DNA of 64,000 nt from an uncultured bacterium (lineage in GTDB: Bacteria; Bacillota_I; Bacilli_A; Acholeplasmatales; Anaeroplasmataceae). Location: contig CASEZJ010000010.1 in NCBI GenBank assembly GCA_949292525.1, forward strand, positions 1 to 64,000, written 5' to 3'. Of the stretch, positions 28,839 through 37,767 are shown one piece after another; within the stretch, counting starts at the first letter, position 1, and each line of letters begins with the position of its first letter. The notes below the pieces were generated by a model that was not told the origin of the DNA, ran no database searches, and saw only the letters and a list, made by a program, of their open reading frames with translations. Made by a program: the position numbers and the translations under genes.

Positions 28839-30053
28839 ATGGATACATTTAAATTAGTAAATGATTTAAGTTTTGAAAGAATAGCTGGTTCTAAAAATGA
28901 AGAAAAAGCTATTACAATAATAACTGAATATATTCAAGAATTAAAAGGAACATTTGAAATAAGTGAATTTTCAATTCCATATTCTGAAATTAAAGAAGCG
29001 AGTTTAACAATTAATGGAGTTAAATATGAAGCTACAGGGTTTAAACGAAGTGGTAATATAAATGAAGAATTAGATTTAGTTTTATTAGATGATATCGATA
29101 TGATCGATTTTGTTAATGTTAAAAATAAAGCTTGTTTAATTGCTACAAATTTAAACTATAAATTATATGAAGAATTAACAAAAAGACAAGCTAAAGCTAT
29201 AATTGACATTTCTGGTTCATTATATGATGATTTAGCTATTACTGATTTAGAAGAAAAAAGTTTAAGAGATAGACATTTAAATTATGGTCAAACACCTTGT
29301 TTTACAATTAGGGCTATTGATGCTGAAAAAATAATATCTTCAGGTGCTACTAAAGTAAAATTAGTATTAGAACAAACTGAAACCACTTTAAAAAGTCATA
29401 ATATTATATCTGAAATAAAAGGTGAAATTGAAGATGAAATCGTATGTTTCACAGCACATTATGATTCAGTTCGCTTTTCAAAGGGTGCATATGATAATGC
29501 GACAGGTTCAGCTACAATTTTAGAATTATATAAATATTATTTAAATAACAAGCCAAAAAGAACATTGCGCTTTATTTGGTGTGGTGCTGAAGAAATGGGG
29601 CTTTTAGGTTCTAAAGCCTATATGGAAGAACACCAAAATGATCCAATTAGATTATGCATTAATGTCGATATGACAGCGGTAAATTTAGGTAAAGATATTT
29701 GTTGTGTCACTGGTGATACTAATATTGTTGGTTATCTAGATTTATTAAGTAAAGAAGTAGGATTTAAATTAAAGGCACGTGATGGTGTTTATAGTTCTGA
29801 CTCTACGCCTTTTGCTGATAAGGGGATTCCGGCTTTAAGTTTTGCCCGTTTATCAAATGGTTTTGGTGCGAAAATCCATTCTAATAAGGATAATGGTTTA
29901 TTTTTATCTAGTAAATATTTTTATGCGACTTGTGATTTTATTAAGATTTTTGCTGATCGAATGGTTAATGCTGTCGTATTCCCAATCAATAAACATATGC
30001 CTGATAAAATGAAACAAGAAATCGATAATTATTATGGTCGTAATAAAAAATAA
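28839..30053 (+). CDS. M28-family zinc aminopeptidase
   Basis: A 404-residue peptidase with a co-catalytic zinc site. Ligands are visible in order: His in TAHYDSV, Asp in GAYDNATGSA, Glu-Glu in CGAEEMGLLGS, Asp in NVDMTAV and His in KIHSNKDN near the end. A PA-like insert precedes the catalytic part (about residues 80-190). No signal peptide is seen, so it is probably cytosolic, whereas many M28 enzymes are secreted. AAAGGGTG precedes the ATG. Substrate unknown; probably amino-terminal residues of peptides. Confidence 0.88.
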   Translation: MDTFKLVNDLSFERIAGSKNEEKAITIITEYIQELKGTFEISEFSIPYSEIKEASLTINGVKYEATGFKRSGNINEELDLVLLDDIDMIDFVNVKNKACLIATNLNYKLYEELTKRQAKAIIDISGSLYDDLAITDLEEKSLRDRHLNYGQTPCFTIRAIDAEKIISSGATKVKLVLEQTETTLKSHNIISEIKGEIEDEIVCFTAHYDSVRFSKGAYDNATGSATILELYKYYLNNKPKRTLRFIWCGAEEMGLLGSKAYMEEHQNDPIRLCINVDMTAVNLGKDICCVTGDTNIVGYLDLLSKEVGFKLKARDGVYSSDSTPFADKGIPALSFARLSNGFGAKIHSNKDNGLFLSSKYFYATCDFIKIFADRMVNAVVFPINKHMPDKMKQEIDNYYGRNKK

Positions 30054-30063
30054 AACGTTTTCT
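30050..30063 (+). promoter_or_regulatory. CcpA/LacI-type operator candidate (site 2)
   Basis: ATAAAACGTTTTCT, overlapping the end of the M28 gene and upstream of the flavodiiron promoter. The same 14 bases recur at 45322. Confidence 0.45.
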
Positions 30064-30074
30064 AGGCATTAAAA

Positions 30075-30102
30075 TTGAGTTTTATTTTTAATTTTGTATA
30101 AT
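30075..30102 (+). promoter_or_regulatory. Flavodiiron protein promoter
   Basis: TTGAGT (30075-30080), 16 bases, TATAAT (30097-30102). Confidence 0.6.
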
Positions 30103-30128
30103 AACGATGTTATGCGAGGTGGTAAATT

Positions 30129-31334
30129 ATGCAACATTTAATTAAAGATGACATTTATTATGTTGGTGTATCTGATCATAAAATAAAATTATTTGAAAAC
30201 TATATTCCAATCAATCATGGTGTTTCTTATAATTCATACTTAATAAAAGATGAAAAAACCTGTTTATTAGATACAGTAGATGAAGTTAAAGTAAATCAAT
30301 ATTTAAAAAAGCTAGCTAATACCTTAGATGGTAGACATTTAGATTACTTAGTTATTCATCATATGGAGCCTGATCATTGTGCTTTAATAAAAGAAGTACT
30401 TGCTAACTATAAAGATGTTACAATTGTATCTAATCAACAAGTTTTTAAAATGATTAATCAATTTTTTGATTTAGATATTGAAAACAAGTTAATTGTTAAA
30501 GAAGGAGACATCTTAGATTTAGGTAAACATAAGCTTAAATTTATTAGTGCTCCAATGGTTCATTGGCCAGAGGTTATGGTTAGTTATGACTCATATGCTA
30601 AAGTTTTATTTTCAGCTGATGCGTTCGGTTCATTTGGGGCCCTTAGTGGCAATTTGTTTTATGATGAAGTTAGAGATATTGATTATATCAGTGAAGCTAG
30701 ACGTTATTATGCTAATATTGTTGGTAAATTTGGTAATAATGTAGTTAATTTATATAATAAGATTAAAGATTTAGATATAAATATGATTTTACCTTTACAC
30801 TCATATTTATGGCGTAAAGATTTTGCTACTATAATTAATAAATATTTAAAATGGGCAACTTATATGCCAGAAGATAAAGAAGTGGTTATTTTTTATGCAT
30901 CTATGTATGGAAATACCGAAGAAGTTGTTAATAATTTAGCGGAAATATTAGCAAATAAAGGATTAAAAAATATAAAGATTTATGATGTTAGTCAGATTGA
31001 TGAAACATATTTAATAGCTGAAGTATTTAGAGCAAGTCATATTGTTTTAGCTAGCCCAACTTATAATTTAGGTATTTATCCTAAAATGGCTAATTTAATT
31101 CATGCATTTACGAGCATTGGTATCAAGAATAGAACTTTTGCTTTAATAGAAAATTCAACATGGGCAGGTTGTTCTAATAAATTAATTAATGAAGAATTAG
31201 CTAAATTAAAGAATGTTACTATTCTAGAAGAAAAAGTAGCTATTAAATCAAGTTATAAAGATAGTGACTATCAAGCGTTAGAAAACTTAGCAGAACAAAT
31301 CATTGAAGACATGAAAAAAGAGGATTTAAAGTAA
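30129..31334 (+). CDS. fprA: Flavodiiron protein (A-type), oxygen/NO reductase
   Basis: A 401-residue cytosolic enzyme that reduces oxygen to water, or NO to N2O, in anaerobes. The N-terminal metallo-beta-lactamase domain carries the diiron motif HHMEPDH (residues 77-83), with further ligands in VHWPEVM and SADAFGSFG. The C-terminal flavodoxin begins IFYASMYGNTEEV near residue 256. It lacks fused rubredoxin domains, so it needs an external donor. The double rubredoxin at 24.9 kb and the ferredoxin next door are candidates. GCGAGGTGG precedes the ATG. Confidence 0.93.
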   Translation: MQHLIKDDIYYVGVSDHKIKLFENYIPINHGVSYNSYLIKDEKTCLLDTVDEVKVNQYLKKLANTLDGRHLDYLVIHHMEPDHCALIKEVLANYKDVTIVSNQQVFKMINQFFDLDIENKLIVKEGDILDLGKHKLKFISAPMVHWPEVMVSYDSYAKVLFSADAFGSFGALSGNLFYDEVRDIDYISEARRYYANIVGKFGNNVVNLYNKIKDLDINMILPLHSYLWRKDFATIINKYLKWATYMPEDKEVVIFYASMYGNTEEVVNNLAEILANKGLKNIKIYDVSQIDETYLIAEVFRASHIVLASPTYNLGIYPKMANLIHAFTSIGIKNRTFALIENSTWAGCSNKLINEELAKLKNVTILEEKVAIKSSYKDSDYQALENLAEQIIEDMKKEDLK

Positions 31335-31347
31335 TCCTCTTTTTTTA
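31320..31347. terminator. Bidirectional terminator between fprA and the ferredoxin gene
   Basis: GAGGATT (31320-31326) pairs with AATCCTC (31333-31339). An A-run upstream and a T-run (31340-31347) let it serve fprA on the plus strand and the ferredoxin on the minus strand. Confidence 0.82.
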
Positions 31348-31355
31348 AAATATTA

Positions 31356-31592
31356 TTATTCTTCAGATATTGCACCTACTGGGCAAACTGGTTCGCAAGC
31401 GCCGCAATCTTGACATAAAGATGGGTCAATTACAGAAACATCTTCTAAAGTAATTGCACCAAAAGCACATTGATCAACGCAAGCACCACAGCCGATACAA
31501 GTATCAGGATTTACTTTTCTTGGCATAATTATACCTTGATCAACGCAAGCACCACAGCCGATACAAGTATCAGGATTTACTTTTCTTGGCAT
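31356..31592 (-). CDS. 2[4Fe-4S] ferredoxin with duplicated N-terminus
   Basis: A bacterial-type ferredoxin. From the inner ATG (31526) it reads as a normal 56-residue protein with two clusters: CIGCGACVDQCAFGA and CQDCGACEPVCPVGA. From the outer ATG (31592) it gains 22 residues copied exactly from its own N-terminus, giving 78. The extra copy holds three cysteines of the first motif but has Gly where the fourth should be. The cause is the 66-bp tandem repeat at 31470-31601. The strong AAGGAGG lies before the outer start; the inner start has only AAGG. Which product dominates is open. Confidence 0.88.
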   Translation of the reverse strand: MPRKVNPDTCIGCGACVDQGIIMPRKVNPDTCIGCGACVDQCAFGAITLEDVSVIDPSLCQDCGACEPVCPVGAISEE

Positions 31593-31601
31593 AATTATAC
31601 C
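31470..31601. repeat. Perfect 66-bp tandem duplication in the ferredoxin gene
   Basis: Copy one is 31470-31535 and copy two 31536-31601, identical at every base. The unit spans part of the leader, the start codon and the first 19 codons, and its length keeps the frame. Perfect identity points to a recent event. Confidence 0.95.
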
Positions 31602-31614
31602 TCCTTATGCCTAA

Positions 31615-31643
31615 ATTATAACAAAATATGCTATAATTGTCTA
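31615..31643 (-). promoter_or_regulatory. Ferredoxin gene promoter
   Basis: On the minus strand TAGACA (31643-31638), 17 bases, TATAAT (31620-31615). Confidence 0.55.
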
Positions 31644-31693
31644 TAAACCAAAATTAAGATTAGCTATTGCTAACTCCTTTATTTATAAATTAG

Positions 31694-31722
31694 TTGCAAA
31701 AAACAAAAAATAAGTGTAAAAT
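31694..31722 (+). promoter_or_regulatory. yneF promoter
   Basis: TTGCAA (31694-31699), 17 bases, TAAAAT (31717-31722). Confidence 0.6.
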
Positions 31723-31744
31723 CTATACGATAGGAGTTGAAAGT

Positions 31745-31963
31745 ATGATTCAATGGTGGATTGCCTTAGTAGTAGGTATCATTGCCTTATTAGTTGGCGC
31801 CGTAATAGGTTTTTTTGTAGCTCGTTATGTTTTCCAAAGATATCTTAAAAAACACCCACCTATTAATGAAAATATGGTTAGAGCTATGTTTAGTCAAATG
31901 GGAAGAACCCCATCAGAAAAACAAGTTAGAGCGGTTATGCGTTCAATGGAAGAAAATAAGTAA
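31745..31963 (+). CDS. yneF: YneF/UPF0154 family membrane protein
   Basis: A 72-residue protein with one TM (about residues 4-27, ALVVGIIALLVGAVIGFFVA) and the family tail INENMVRAMFSQMGRTPSEK. Function unknown. ATG 31745 follows TAGGAG; a reading from 31694 would begin in the promoter. In Bacillus yneF also lies in the general neighbourhood of plsY, parE and parC, as here. Confidence 0.9.
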   Translation: MIQWWIALVVGIIALLVGAVIGFFVARYVFQRYLKKHPPINENMVRAMFSQMGRTPSEKQVRAVMRSMEENK

Positions 31964-31966
31964 TAT

Positions 31967-31991
31967 AAAAAAAGACCGGGTGGTCTTTTTT
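31967..31991. terminator. Bidirectional terminator between yneF and plsY
   Basis: AAAAAAAGACC, GGGT loop, GGTCTTTTTT (31982-31991). It serves both convergent genes and touches the last codon of plsY. Confidence 0.8.
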
Positions 31992-32712
31992 ATTTTATAT
32001 GTTCTTCTAAAATTTTCTTTTCTTGCTTTGCTTTTTTAAAGTTATATTCGGTACCATTTAAAATTCGTTTATAATTTTTGATATGTTTTATAATTATCAA
32101 AATAGCCATAACAGAAATTAAGATACAAGTCATAAGTGAAGTTTTACCAACTAGAAAATAGAAGAAATTAACACTGCCATCTAAGCCTACGAAATGGAGA
32201 ATCCAAGCACTAATTAAAACTGTTAGTGTAGCCGCTGTTGAAGCTAATGAAACATAACCAATAGTATATGTGACAATTAAGAATGCGATAAGACATAAGA
32301 CTGCAGGTATAGGTGACAAGACTAATATAACTCCTAATGAAGTAGCTACAGCTTTACCACCTTTAAAGTTTAAAAACACTGAAAAACAATGACCGATTAT
32401 AGCGGCAATTCCGTAATATAGATATTCGATTGGGCTTGACCAAATATTTAATGGAGCTAAAATGTTTCGTATTAATAAGATAACAAACATTCCTTTAAAA
32501 ACATCAAAAAAGAAGATTATAAAGCCGATTTTTTTACCTAACACTCTAATCGCGTTAGTTGAACCTATATTTTTAGAACCAAATTGTCTAATATCAGTTT
32601 TACAAATTGTTTTACCTATTACTAATCCAAAGGGAATAGAACCTAATAAATAGGAAAAAATTAAAAATAAAATACTAATTGTAATATCATTAGCACTTAT
32701 TACATTAAACAT
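31990..32712 (-). CDS. plsY: Glycerol-3-phosphate acyltransferase PlsY
   Basis: Polytopic membrane enzyme that acylates glycerol-3-phosphate from acyl phosphate, the first step of phospholipid synthesis in Gram-positive bacteria. Signature motifs are present: LGSIPFGLVIGK, FGSKNIGSTNAIRVLG and HCFSVFLNFKGGKAVATSLG. The 240 residues are longer than the usual 195-210; the excess is in the last third, including a charged tail. CGGAGG precedes the ATG. It is transcribed divergently from parE, whereas in Bacillus plsY and parE are also neighbours. Confidence 0.93.
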   Translation of the reverse strand: MFNVISANDITISILFLIFSYLLGSIPFGLVIGKTICKTDIRQFGSKNIGSTNAIRVLGKKIGFIIFFFDVFKGMFVILLIRNILAPLNIWSSPIEYLYYGIAAIIGHCFSVFLNFKGGKAVATSLGVILVLSPIPAVLCLIAFLIVTYTIGYVSLASTAATLTVLISAWILHFVGLDGSVNFFYFLVGKTSLMTCILISVMAILIIIKHIKNYKRILNGTEYNFKKAKQEKKILEEHIK

Positions 32713-32733
32713 AGTAATACCTCCGTTTTTTTA

Positions 32734-32762
32734 ATTATACAAAGCTTTTAATTAATTGTCAA
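32734..32762 (-). promoter_or_regulatory. plsY promoter
   Basis: On the minus strand consensus TTGACA (32762-32757), 17 bases, TATAAT (32739-32734). Confidence 0.75.
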
Positions 32763-32778
32763 AAAGTTATTTACTTTA

Positions 32779-32807
32779 TTGTTAGATTAAGTAATTTGTG
32801 GTATCAT
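32779..32807 (+). promoter_or_regulatory. parEC promoter
   Basis: TTGTTA (32779-32784), 17 bases, TATCAT (32802-32807). Confidence 0.6.
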
Positions 32808-32825
32808 TAAAGAAGGTGATTATTT

Positions 32826-34739
32826 ATGCAAACAAAGTATTCTGATGATTCTATAACTATACTTGAAGGACTTGAAGCAGTTAGAAAAAGACCAGGTATG
32901 TACATTGGTTCAACTGATGATCGCGGCTTGCATCATTTAGTATGGGAAATAGTAGATAATTCAATAGATGAAGCCTTAGCTGGTTATGGTAAAGAAATAA
33001 CAATTATCATCGGTAAAGATAATTCGATTACCGTTATCGATAATGGACGTGGTGTTCCTTGTGGCAAGCATGCTAGTGGCAAGAATACGATGGAAGTTAT
33101 TTATACAATTTTACATGCCGGTGGTAAATTTGGCATTGGTGGTGGGTATAAAACTTCTGGTGGTTTACATGGTGTTGGTGGTAGTGTTGTTAATGCATTA
33201 TCGGAATATATGGAAGTTATATCTTATCGTGATGGTAAAATTCATAAGATTGTATTTGAAGATGGCGGTAAGGTAAAAAAACCGATGGAAATCATTGGTG
33301 ATACTAAAAAAACGGGAACAACCGTTACATTTAAACCTGATTCAACGATATTTTCAACTACTTTATTTGATTATGATAAGATTAAAGAACGAATTAGAGA
33401 AAATGCTTTTTTAATTAAAAATTTAAAAATGAACATTATTGATAAGCGTTCTAATAAAGAAGAAAGTTTCTTATATGATCGTGGTATTAGTCAATATGTT
33501 GAGCTTCTTGATCAAAATAAAAAACCAATTCATAAAGTTTGGGATTTTTCAAACACCATTGATAAGATAAGCGTTGAAGTCGCTTTACAATTTGTAGATG
33601 CCTATGATGAAAAAATTATTTCTTTTGTTAATAATGTCCACACTAAAGATGGTGGTACTCATGAATTGGGGTTTAAGATTGGTTTAACGAAAGCTTTTAA
33701 TGAATATGCTCGTAAATATAATTTATTAAAAGATAAAGATCCTAATTTAGAGGGTGGTGATCTAAGATCAGGTTTAACCGCTATTGTTTCAGTTCGTATT
33801 GAAGAATCAATCCTTGAATTTGAAGGTCAAACAAAAGGAAAATTAGGTACTCCAGAAGCTAAACCTATTTTAGAACAAGTAACTTATGATGGCATAACTA
33901 AATATTTAATTGATAATAAAGATATTGCGACTAAAGTTATTGAAAAAGCGATCGTTGAATACAATGCTAGAATGGCGGCTAGAAAAGCTAGAACCGAGGC
34001 AAGACTTGGTAAAAAAGAAAAACAAGATGTTAATTTATCTGGTAAATTAACTCCACCAAGAGAAAAAGACAAAGAGATTAATGAGCTATTCCTAGTCGAA
34101 GGTGATTCAGCAGGTGGTAGTGCTATTAAAGGTCGAGATAGTCGTTTTCAAGCTGTCCTACCTTTAAGAGGTAAAATATTAAATATTGAAAAAACAGCTG
34201 AAGAAAATGCTTTAAAAAATCAAGAAATCGCAACTATGATCTATACTATTGGGGCTGATTATGGTAGTCATTTTGACTTAAAAAAATGTAATTATAAAAA
34301 AATTATAATCATGACCGATGCGGATGATGATGGTGCGCACATTCAAGTTTTACTTTTAACATTTTTCTTTAGATATATGCGGCCATTAATTGAAGATGGT
34401 AGGGTTTATGTTGCTTTACCGCCATTATTTAAGATCGTTAAGCGTGGTAAAAAAGAAGAAACTATCTATGCTTGGACTAATGAAGAAAAAGAAGAAATTT
34501 TAAAAGATGCACCTTCAAATACGATTGTCCAACGCTACAAAGGTTTAGGTGAAATGAATGCTGATCAATTATGGGATACTACTATGAATCCCAAAACAAG
34601 AAACCTAATAAGGGTTAATATTGAAGATGTTTCTGATGCAGAAAAACAAATTGATACCTTAATGGGCGATGATGCAGCACGTAGAAGAATGTGGTTAGAA
34701 AGCAATGTATCTTTTACTTTAGAGGAAGATGGTGATTAA
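32826..34739 (+). CDS. parE: DNA topoisomerase IV subunit B
   Basis: ATPase subunit of the chromosome-decatenating type IIA topoisomerase. GHKL motifs: EIVDNSIDEALAGY, DNGRGVP and GGLHGVGGSVVNALS. The Toprim acidic sites are LVEGDSAGGSA and MTDADDDGAHI. I call parE rather than gyrB because of RPGMYIGSTDDRGLHHLVWE and the pairing with a ParC-like subunit two bases downstream, next to plsY, as in Bacillus and Staphylococcus. At 637 residues it is normal length. GAAGGTG precedes the ATG. Confidence 0.92.
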   Translation: MQTKYSDDSITILEGLEAVRKRPGMYIGSTDDRGLHHLVWEIVDNSIDEALAGYGKEITIIIGKDNSITVIDNGRGVPCGKHASGKNTMEVIYTILHAGGKFGIGGGYKTSGGLHGVGGSVVNALSEYMEVISYRDGKIHKIVFEDGGKVKKPMEIIGDTKKTGTTVTFKPDSTIFSTTLFDYDKIKERIRENAFLIKNLKMNIIDKRSNKEESFLYDRGISQYVELLDQNKKPIHKVWDFSNTIDKISVEVALQFVDAYDEKIISFVNNVHTKDGGTHELGFKIGLTKAFNEYARKYNLLKDKDPNLEGGDLRSGLTAIVSVRIEESILEFEGQTKGKLGTPEAKPILEQVTYDGITKYLIDNKDIATKVIEKAIVEYNARMAARKARTEARLGKKEKQDVNLSGKLTPPREKDKEINELFLVEGDSAGGSAIKGRDSRFQAVLPLRGKILNIEKTAEENALKNQEIATMIYTIGADYGSHFDLKKCNYKKIIIMTDADDDGAHIQVLLLTFFFRYMRPLIEDGRVYVALPPLFKIVKRGKKEETIYAWTNEEKEEILKDAPSNTIVQRYKGLGEMNADQLWDTTMNPKTRNLIRVNIEDVSDAEKQIDTLMGDDAARRRMWLESNVSFTLEEDGD

Positions 34740-34741
34740 TT

Positions 34742-37516
34742 GTGGATTTAAAAACTAAATTAAATATATTCGCTAATGAACATTTTAAAGAAATGAATTT
34801 AGAATCTGCAATTGGTGATCGTTTTGGTAGATATTCTAAATACATTATTCAAGAGAGAGCTATACCAGATATAAGAGACGGGTTAAAACCAGTTCAAAGA
34901 AGAATTTTATTCGCTATGAATCAATTAGGCATTAATTCAACATCAACTTATAAAAAATCTGCCCGTATTTGCGGTGAAGTAATGGGTAAATTCCATCCTC
35001 ATGGTGATTCATCTATCTACGAAGCTATGGTAAGAATGAGCCAAGATTGGAAAATGGGGGTAACTCTAATCGATATGCATGGTAATAATGGTTCTATTGA
35101 TGGTTATGGCCCTGCTGCTATGCGTTATACTGAAGCTAGGATGACTAAAAATTGTGACTACTTATTACAAGATATTGACAAAAATACCGTTCCTTTTATT
35201 CCAAATTTTGATGAAGAAGAAAAAGAACCATTAGTCTTACCAGCAAGATTCCCTAATCTTTTAGTAAATGGTTCAAGTGGTATTTCAAGTGGTTATGCGA
35301 CTAATATACCACCACATAATTTTAATGAAGTTATAAATGCGACAATTGCTTTAATTGATAATCCTAAATTGACTATCGATGAATTATTACAAATAATGCC
35401 AGGACCAGATTTCCCAACTGGTGGTGTTTGTGAGGACCTAGAAGGGATTAGAGAAGCCTTCATGTCTGGTAGTGGTAGAGTAATAGTTAGAGCTAAATAT
35501 AATATTGAAAAGATTAATAAAGAACAAGAAAGATTAGTATTTTATGAAATACCATATGATACATATAAAAGATTAATAGTTGAAAGAATATCAATGCTTC
35601 AACAATCAGGTAAAGTACCTGATATTGCTGAAGTTAGAGATGAGTCTGACCGAGAAGGTTTAAGAATAGCTATTGATCTTAAAAAAGGTGCTAATAAGGA
35701 AGCTATCCTAAATTATTTGTTTAAAAATACGGATTTACAAATTAATTATAAATATAATATGGTTTCAATTTGTAATCGTCGTCCGATGTGTTTAGGTGTT
35801 ATACCTATTTTAAATGCTTATATTGATCATCAAAAAGAAGTTGTTACTAATAGAACTAATTTTGATTTAACAAAAGCTCTTAAACGAGAACATATCGTTG
35901 ATGGTTTAATTAAGATGGTTAGCATTGTCGATGAAGTAATTAGTACGATTAGAGCAAGTAAAAATAGAGCTGATTCTAAACAAAATATTATGGATAAATT
36001 TGGCTTTACTGATTTACAAGCTGAAGCTATTATTACAATGCAATTATATCGTTTATCTAATACAGATATTTTAGCACTAAGCGAAGAAAAAGAAGAATTA
36101 GCTACTAATATAGCACGTTACAATAAAATATTAGGTAGTGAAAAAGAATTATTAAAAGTTATAAAAGAAGAATTAAGTGCTATTAATAAAACTATAATTC
36201 AAAATAGAAGAACAGAGATTAAAGAAGATGTTACTGATTTAACCGTTTCAGAGACAGATTTAATATCAAAAGAAGATGTGGTTGTAGTTGTAACTAAAGA
36301 TAGATATATTAAAAGAGTTAGTCTTAAATCATATAATTTATCAAAAAATAATTATGTTAAAGAAAATGATACTACTATCTATCTTGGTGAAACAAACACC
36401 TTAGATACATTATTAATGTTTACATCTTTAGGTAATTTTATTTATTTACCAATTTATAAAATACCAGAATGCAAGATGAAGGATACTGGTACATTCATTA
36501 ATAACTTAGTACAAATAGACCCAAAAGAAAATATTATATCAGTTTATCCAATTACTGATTTTAATGAGCCTAAAACAGTTTTACTTACTACATCATTAGG
36601 TAACATTAAACAAATAATGTTGAAAAACTTTATTTTAAATCGTTATTCTAAAGCTTGTCGGGCAATGAAAATTCAAAATGATGAATTATTAGTTTCAACT
36701 GATATTTGTGATAACTTATTAGAAATTATGGTAGTCACAAAAAATGGTGAAGGTCTAAGATTTAGAGCTACAGATATTGCCTTAAGAGATGGAACAAATG
36801 CTGGTGGTGTAAGAAGTGTTGCTTTAAAGCCAAAAGATGAAGTAATAAGTTCTTTTTATACAAATAAAGAAGATGATATATTATTATTAACATCTAAAGG
36901 TCAAATCAAACGTATGATGGTTAAAGATGTTCCTTTAACAAGACGTGGTAGAGTAGGTAACGCACTAGTTAAAAAAATTAAATCAAATCCAATTGTAATT
37001 GTTTCGGCTACTAAGATGACACCAAACCAATATAAAGAAAATGTTAAATGTCATATCGTTTATCAAAATGGAGTAGATGATTTAGATGCTTTTTCATTTA
37101 AATATAACACAGGTGAAGCTGGTAAATCATATTTAAATGAAGCTTATTCTGGACCATTTAAAATCTATTTAGATGCACCTAGTAAAAAGGATGATTTTGT
37201 TTCAGCTGATTATTTAGCTGAAGATGATATTAGTTTATTTGATAATGATATTGAAAATGAAAAGCCATTAAAAGCTAGTAAGCCTAGCTATAATATTTTA
37301 AATGATTTAGATAAAATATTAGAAGCTAATAATCAAAGCGAAAAAAAAGAAAAAGATCTAATTGATGTAACAAGCATTAAAATCAAGAAAGAAAAAATAC
37401 CTACTTTATTTGATAATATTGAAGATAATAGAGAAGAAAAAGTAACAGAAGATGACAAAACTATTACAACTGAAACAGCGTCAAGTGTAATAATTAGAAG
37501 AAAGAAGATTGAATAA
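34742..37516 (+). CDS. parC: DNA topoisomerase IV subunit A
   Basis: Breakage-reunion subunit, 924 residues. FGRYSKYIIQERAIPDIRDG opens the winged-helix domain. The quinolone-resistance region reads HPHGDSSIYEAM, with the serine typical of sensitive alleles. The catalytic tyrosine is Tyr129 in AAMRYTEARM. A six-blade C-terminal beta-propeller occupies about 500-800, and a charged lysine- and glutamate-rich tail of about 120 residues follows, longer than in Bacillus ParC. GTG start at 34742. Its stop overlaps the next small gene. Confidence 0.93.
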   Translation: MDLKTKLNIFANEHFKEMNLESAIGDRFGRYSKYIIQERAIPDIRDGLKPVQRRILFAMNQLGINSTSTYKKSARICGEVMGKFHPHGDSSIYEAMVRMSQDWKMGVTLIDMHGNNGSIDGYGPAAMRYTEARMTKNCDYLLQDIDKNTVPFIPNFDEEEKEPLVLPARFPNLLVNGSSGISSGYATNIPPHNFNEVINATIALIDNPKLTIDELLQIMPGPDFPTGGVCEDLEGIREAFMSGSGRVIVRAKYNIEKINKEQERLVFYEIPYDTYKRLIVERISMLQQSGKVPDIAEVRDESDREGLRIAIDLKKGANKEAILNYLFKNTDLQINYKYNMVSICNRRPMCLGVIPILNAYIDHQKEVVTNRTNFDLTKALKREHIVDGLIKMVSIVDEVISTIRASKNRADSKQNIMDKFGFTDLQAEAIITMQLYRLSNTDILALSEEKEELATNIARYNKILGSEKELLKVIKEELSAINKTIIQNRRTEIKEDVTDLTVSETDLISKEDVVVVVTKDRYIKRVSLKSYNLSKNNYVKENDTTIYLGETNTLDTLLMFTSLGNFIYLPIYKIPECKMKDTGTFINNLVQIDPKENIISVYPITDFNEPKTVLLTTSLGNIKQIMLKNFILNRYSKACRAMKIQNDELLVSTDICDNLLEIMVVTKNGEGLRFRATDIALRDGTNAGGVRSVALKPKDEVISSFYTNKEDDILLLTSKGQIKRMMVKDVPLTRRGRVGNALVKKIKSNPIVIVSATKMTPNQYKENVKCHIVYQNGVDDLDAFSFKYNTGEAGKSYLNEAYSGPFKIYLDAPSKKDDFVSADYLAEDDISLFDNDIENEKPLKASKPSYNILNDLDKILEANNQSEKKEKDLIDVTSIKIKKEKIPTLFDNIEDNREEKVTEDDKTITTETASSVIIRRKKIE

Positions 37517-37758
37517 TGAGTAAAAAGAAGCTATATATTCAAATGATATTATTGTTTTTAGTTTTAGTTGTTAGTATTTATGAAATTGTAGTTTTAAGTA
37601 TTAATTTAAAAATTAATTTAGATAATAATATATCTATTATTAGTTATTTAGTTGGTATAATCTTATTTAGTATTATAGGATTATTAACAATCGGGGTTAT
37701 TTTGGGTATTATAATTAAGCGTAAATTGAAAGAGAAATATTATAGATTAAAAAAATAG
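37516..37758 (+). CDS. Small two-TM membrane protein, unknown
   Basis: An 80-residue protein with two hydrophobic helices (about 8-28 and 42-68) and basic ends (MSKKK and KRKLKEKYYRLKK). Its ATG overlaps the parC stop (TAATG), so it is translated with topoisomerase IV. I recognise no family. Confidence 0.65.
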   Translation: MSKKKLYIQMILLFLVLVVSIYEIVVLSINLKINLDNNISIISYLVGIILFSIIGLLTIGVILGIIIKRKLKEKYYRLKK

Positions 37759-37767
37759 AGGTTAATT

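Noticed and set aside
31470-31601. The 66-bp repeat as a CRISPR or regulatory repeat
   Set aside because: There are only two abutting copies, with no spacers, and they include coding sequence in frame; this is a gene-internal duplication.
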